Below, piece after piece: positions 32,430-35,480 of a DNA stretch of 35,480 nt. A program made the position numbers and the translations under genes. The notes beneath the pieces were generated by a model. The model ran no database searches, was not told the origin of the DNA, and saw nothing but the letters and a program-made list of their open reading frames with translations. The number at the start of each line of letters is the position of its first letter. Within the stretch, counting starts at the first letter, position 1. The DNA is from Allobacillus saliphilus (lineage in GTDB: Bacteria > Bacillota > Bacilli > Bacillales > Alkalibacillaceae): assembly GCF_018138385.1 (NCBI RefSeq), contig NZ_JAGSIE010000032.1:1-35480 (forward strand), in the 5' to 3' direction.

Positions 32430-33140
32430 ATGTCTGACAATGCATCCATTTTAATTGTAGAAGACGAAGATAAAATCGCACGTGTCCTTGAATTAGAGTT
32501 GTCCTTTGAAGGCTATAAAGTCGATAAGGCTTCATCAGGATATGAAGCGATTGAAAAATTTCGAACAGAAAAATGGGATGTCGTGTTACTCGATATCATG
32601 CTTCCTGAGATGAGTGGAATTGAAATCCTACGTCGAATTCGAAAAGAAAATGAGCAAGTTGCCGTCATATTGTTGACTGCAAAAGACTCTATTGAAGATA
32701 AAGTGACAGGTCTCGATTTAGGTGCCAATGATTATATGACCAAACCATTTCAAATCGAAGAACTTTTAGCTAGAATTCGAGCAGCTCTTCGTTTAAAGCA
32801 GAAGCCTAACAATGAAATAGATGATCAATGGTTGGTTTTTTCCGATCTGAAGCTGAATGAAAGTACGAGAGAAGTTTACCGTGGTGACCGATCAATCGAC
32901 CTGACACCAAGAGAATTTGATTTGCTTGTTTATTTCATGAATAATCCGCGCCATGTTTTAACTAGAGAACAGATTTTAGAAACCGTATGGGGATTCGACT
33001 ACTATGGCGAAACGAACGTCGTTGATGTTTATGTTAGATACGTAAGAAAAAAGGTTGACGGAGAACAAGATAAAAAATTAATCTATACCGTTCGAGGCGT
33101 CGGCTATGTCATGAAGGATGCTTATGAATCTAAAAAATAG
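32430..33140 (+). CDS. OmpR-family response regulator (YkoG-like)
   Basis: A 236-aa two-component response regulator. Receiver domain (about 5-120) with acidic pocket Glu-Asp-Glu (VEDEDK), phospho-acceptor Asp55 (VVLLDIMLPEMSG), Thr in LLTAKD and Lys105 (YMTKPF). Winged-helix DNA-binding domain (about 135-232) with LTPREFDLLVYFMNNPRHVLTREQILETVWG and the VDVYVRYVRKKV recognition-helix region, then YTVRGVGYVM. Start ATG 32430 (AGGTGA upstream); the in-frame GTG 9 nt earlier overlaps the Shine-Dalgarno. Followed, with a 17-nt overlap, by its sensor kinase. The gene set, with a PepSY protein third, resembles B. subtilis ykoGHI. Confidence 0.94.
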   Translation: MSDNASILIVEDEDKIARVLELELSFEGYKVDKASSGYEAIEKFRTEKWDVVLLDIMLPEMSGIEILRRIRKENEQVAVILLTAKDSIEDKVTGLDLGANDYMTKPFQIEELLARIRAALRLKQKPNNEIDDQWLVFSDLKLNESTREVYRGDRSIDLTPREFDLLVYFMNNPRHVLTREQILETVWGFDYYGETNVVDVYVRYVRKKVDGEQDKKLIYTVRGVGYVMKDAYESKK

Positions 33141-34485
33141 AATCTTTTTATATACTGCTGTTGTGTTTGTTGTGATTACTATTCTGCTTTCCATTACAAT
33201 TTATTTTACTTTTTCCCACATTACATATGACAGGGAAATCGATCAAATGGAAGATGAAGTTACAAATATTTTGACAGGAATCGCTCAAGCAGACGAAAGT
33301 TTTCCGGTAAACGATTTACTCGGTGTATATGTTCCGTCAAACGGCATGTTACGAATCTTAGACAAGCAAGGCAATCAATTAAGTGAAATTACGTCAGGTG
33401 ATTATTTGTCATTACGGGAGGTAACAATCCCATTCAATTCCGTTCGAATGAGTGGAAGAACAGAAGATTCGAATACAGTGATCGGTTATGTCCAAGTACC
33501 GACGATCTGGCAGAATGGTAAAGTTGTTTATGTGCAGCTTTTTGAAAATTTAAGTGCTGTACAAGATAACCTGCGGACACTCCGATTTGTTTTGGTTCTG
33601 GTCGTTTTAGTCGCGATTATTCCGGTAATGGTTTCTGGTAGAGTGCTCGCTGATTTTATTAGTCGTCCAATTCAATCACTTATTCGTACCATGCAAGATA
33701 TTCAGACGAGTTCATCATTTAAGCATATTGAATACCAACAAAAACCGGGTGATGAACTATATACGATGACGCGTACATTTAATGAAATGATTGATCTTTT
33801 GAAAGACAACTATGAAAAACAAGAAGCATTTGTTTCCAATGCCTCCCATGAACTACGAACACCAATCACTGTCATCGAAAGTTATGCCAACCTGGTTAAG
33901 CGACGCGGATTGGAGAAACCTGAGTTGGTTATGGAATCGATTGAAGCCATTCATTCAGAAGCCGTACGAATGAGAGACTTGACGGAGCAATTACTCATGT
34001 TGGCCCGAAGGCAAAAGGATTGGCAATTACACGTTGAATTATTTTCATTGGCAGAAGTTGTACAAAGAGTATCACAAAACATCGAAAATTCTTATGGTAG
34101 AACAGTGAAATTAACCATAGATAAAGAGATCCCTCCGATTCACTCAGACCAGCAAAAAATTAAACAATTATTGTATATCTTTATCGACAATGCTCGTAAG
34201 TACAGTGAAGAGTCAATTGAAATCGATATAAAAAAGCTTGCGGCAAACTATGTCGTTAACATTAAAGATTACGGAATCGGTATACCAGAAGAATCAATCA
34301 ATAAAATATTCGATCGCTTTTATCGTGTGGATGAAGCGCGGACACGTGATGAAGGAGGTAGTGGTCTCGGTCTTGCCCTGGCTAGTGATTTAGCAAAATC
34401 TCTCGATATTAAAATCGATGTTCAAAGTAAGGTTGGAAAAGGAACGACGGTTATTTTAACGATTCCTTCATTAGCTTCTCATTAA
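33124..34485 (+). CDS. Sensor histidine kinase (YkoH-like)
   Basis: A 453-aa membrane histidine kinase. Two membrane helices (about 6-29 and 155-177) flank an extracytoplasmic sensor of about 125 aa. A HAMP region follows (RPIQSLIRTMQDIQ...), then HisKA with phospho-acceptor His242 (NASHELRTPITVIESYANLV). The ATPase domain has the N box IDNARKYS, G1 DYGIGIPEES, F box FDRFYRV and G2 GGSGLGLALAS. Start ATG 33124 is preferred (AAGGA 5 nt upstream) over the ATG 6 nt earlier. It begins inside the end of the response regulator gene, so the two are coupled. Stimulus unknown. Confidence 0.94.
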   Translation: MNLKNRIFLYTAVVFVVITILLSITIYFTFSHITYDREIDQMEDEVTNILTGIAQADESFPVNDLLGVYVPSNGMLRILDKQGNQLSEITSGDYLSLREVTIPFNSVRMSGRTEDSNTVIGYVQVPTIWQNGKVVYVQLFENLSAVQDNLRTLRFVLVLVVLVAIIPVMVSGRVLADFISRPIQSLIRTMQDIQTSSSFKHIEYQQKPGDELYTMTRTFNEMIDLLKDNYEKQEAFVSNASHELRTPITVIESYANLVKRRGLEKPELVMESIEAIHSEAVRMRDLTEQLLMLARRQKDWQLHVELFSLAEVVQRVSQNIENSYGRTVKLTIDKEIPPIHSDQQKIKQLLYIFIDNARKYSEESIEIDIKKLAANYVVNIKDYGIGIPEESINKIFDRFYRVDEARTRDEGGSGLGLALASDLAKSLDIKIDVQSKVGKGTTVILTIPSLASH

Positions 34486-34545
34486 ATTTTAATCTTTATA
34501 TTTTATACTGTGGATAAATGGTCTACTCAAGGAGGTCAAAGCCTT

Positions 34546-35394
34546 TTGAATAAAGAAAGAATTTTTTGGATGGCTGGAGGATCGATACTGACAATTACTT
34601 TTTTTCTAATCGCTCAACAATTCCTATTCGGCGAATCCTCTGCTGAAGAACTCTCTGTTGGTGAAGTGAAGGAAAGAGTTGAAGAACGATTCCAGGCAAA
34701 AGTCCTATCGATTGAGGAGAAAGAAGAACAATTTGAAGTGAAAATCGAAGAAAGCAATGGTAAATACTTAGTTTTCGTTGATTCTGTAGAAGGGCAAGTA
34801 CTCAATATTCAACCACTTTCTGATGAAGCTTCAGAAAAGTCATCAACGTCTGATGGAGATTCCATTATACAAGAAGGTGAAGATCCACCGTCAGATGAAA
34901 CAAATGAAAACAATCCAGAGAACGAAAGTGGAAACATGCAAGAAAATAAAGGAAATCAGCTAACCTTAGTAGAAGCTGAGAAAAAAGTGAAGCAATCGTA
35001 TAAAGGCGAGATCACCTCATCCGAATTTGTTGATGCAGAGCAACCGTACATTAAATTAACGATTGATAATGATTATGAAACGATTCAAATTCATGTGGAT
35101 GCAAAATCAGGTGAATTAAGCGAACAAAAACGGGTGAGTAAAGAACAGTCTAAACAAGAAGATCCAGCTGAAAATGAAAGTCCGCAACAAACATTGATTA
35201 CAAAGAAAGAAGCAGGTCAAATTGCTTTGGACAAAATATCTGGAGAACTAGAAGATATTGAGCTAAAAGAAGTCGATGGAACGGCATATTACCATGTAGA
35301 AGTAGAAAGAAAGGTAGACGATGAAGATGAAGATTATGTCATTCGAATCAATGCCATCACAGGGAAAGTTATTTCAGTTTCTAAAGATGATTAA
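34546..35394 (+). CDS. Membrane-anchored protein with three PepSY domains (YkoI-like)
   Basis: A 282-aa protein with one N-terminal membrane helix (about 5-25, WMAGGSILTITFFLIAQQFL) and an extracytoplasmic acidic body. Three PepSY-type repeats are readable: about 32-85 (LSVGEVKERVEERF... GQVLNI), about 138-200 (LTLVEAEKKVKQSY... KSGEL) and about 215-280 (ITKKEAGQIALDKI... ITGKVISV), joined by a low-complexity E/N/S linker (about 90-135). PepSY domains often inhibit or modulate surface proteases. Start TTG 34546 has GGAGGT 9 nt upstream; an in-frame GTG at 34510 lacks a site. Located after the sensor kinase, so it is probably a target or modulator of that system. Confidence 0.85.
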   Translation: MNKERIFWMAGGSILTITFFLIAQQFLFGESSAEELSVGEVKERVEERFQAKVLSIEEKEEQFEVKIEESNGKYLVFVDSVEGQVLNIQPLSDEASEKSSTSDGDSIIQEGEDPPSDETNENNPENESGNMQENKGNQLTLVEAEKKVKQSYKGEITSSEFVDAEQPYIKLTIDNDYETIQIHVDAKSGELSEQKRVSKEQSKQEDPAENESPQQTLITKKEAGQIALDKISGELEDIELKEVDGTAYYHVEVERKVDDEDEDYVIRINAITGKVISVSKDD

Positions 35395-35405
35395 TTCATT
35401 TAGTA

Positions 35406-35480
35406 TTGAACTACCCACCACTTAACAAACTACGGTTGTTTGAAGTGGGGGATTCCTAAGAACACCAGCGTAACCGCCAG
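35406..35480 (-). mobile_element. Right end of an IS200/IS605-family (TnpB-type) element, partial
   Basis: On the minus strand, TTCTTAGGAATCCCCC, CACTTC, a hairpin region and AAGTGGTGGG then GTAGTTCAA form the classic 3' end of TnpB-carrying elements in Firmicutes: the arms CCCACCACTT and AAGTGGGGG pair. The transposase gene would lie to the right, outside the window, on the minus strand, and this end is also the 3' part of the TnpB omega/reRNA. The element boundary (about 35406) lies 11 bp beyond the stop of the PepSY gene, in an apparently intact locus. The family call rests on the remembered motif and is unchecked. Confidence 0.75.

Overview
The window is chromosomal DNA from a low-GC, endospore-forming member of the Bacillaceae. 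Gene content and order from about 6.5 to 28.7 kb follow the Bacillus subtilis yjbC-yjcH segment: yjbC, spx, yjbE, mecA, coiA, pepF, a small membrane ORF, spxH, yjbI, yjbK, sasB (yjbM), nadK, rluD-type yjbO, fabI, cotO, cotZ/Y, yjcF, yjcG, yjcH. Some genes have no counterpart in that stretch as I know it: cls, a RodA/FtsW-family gene, mgtE, a DUF421 gene and several unknowns. The genus cannot be fixed from sequence reading alone. No rRNA or tRNA genes were seen.

Layout. 1-831: a tandem array of 52-bp repeats and a terminator. 832-6240: a DUF378 membrane protein, a large-subunit catalase broken by a one-base frameshift, a ZIP metal transporter and a secreted putative glycoside hydrolase. 6513-9636: the stress-proteolysis block, with YjbC acetyltransferase, Spx, a TerC-family protein and MecA. 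9637-10255: a second, unrelated-looking repeat array that also has an exact 52-bp period. 10256-14846: cardiolipin synthase, CoiA and PepF. 15004-17223 (minus strand): a 55-codon membrane ORF, SpxH, truncated haemoglobin and a CYTH protein. 17361-19723: the SasB-NadK-RluD operon. 19702-23937: an unknown membrane protein, a RodA/FtsW homologue, MgtE, and FabI with a FapR operator over its promoter. 24083-26015: the spore-coat genes cotO and cotZ/Y, each with a readable sigma-K promoter, and two small unknown proteins. 26117-28713 (minus strand): a DUF421 protein and yjcF-yjcG-yjcH. 28954-32314: a tightly overlapping 5-oxoprolinase operon (pxpB-pxpA-pxpC) with a zinc-independent MDR oxidoreductase. 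32430-35394: a YkoG/YkoH-like two-component system and a YkoI-like PepSY protein. 35406-35480: what looks like the right end of an IS200/IS605-family (TnpB-type) element running off the window.

How the genes work together. Spx (disulfide-stress regulator), its ClpXP adaptor SpxH, the related ClpC adaptor MecA and the haemoglobin partner of SpxH lie within 10 kb, with an imperfect PerR-like box upstream of spx. SasB (ppGpp synthesis), NadK (NADP+ supply) and FabI (lipid synthesis) give a metabolic core. CotO and CotZ/Y confirm a sporulating host.

The most unusual signals are the two 52-bp-period arrays (52 bp is about five helical turns), the hairpin that encloses the start site of the 55-codon ORF, the single-G frameshift in katE, and the IS605-type end lying 11 bp past the PepSY gene, whose inferred guide would match the adjacent chromosome. 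No wholly new multi-gene system could be shown.
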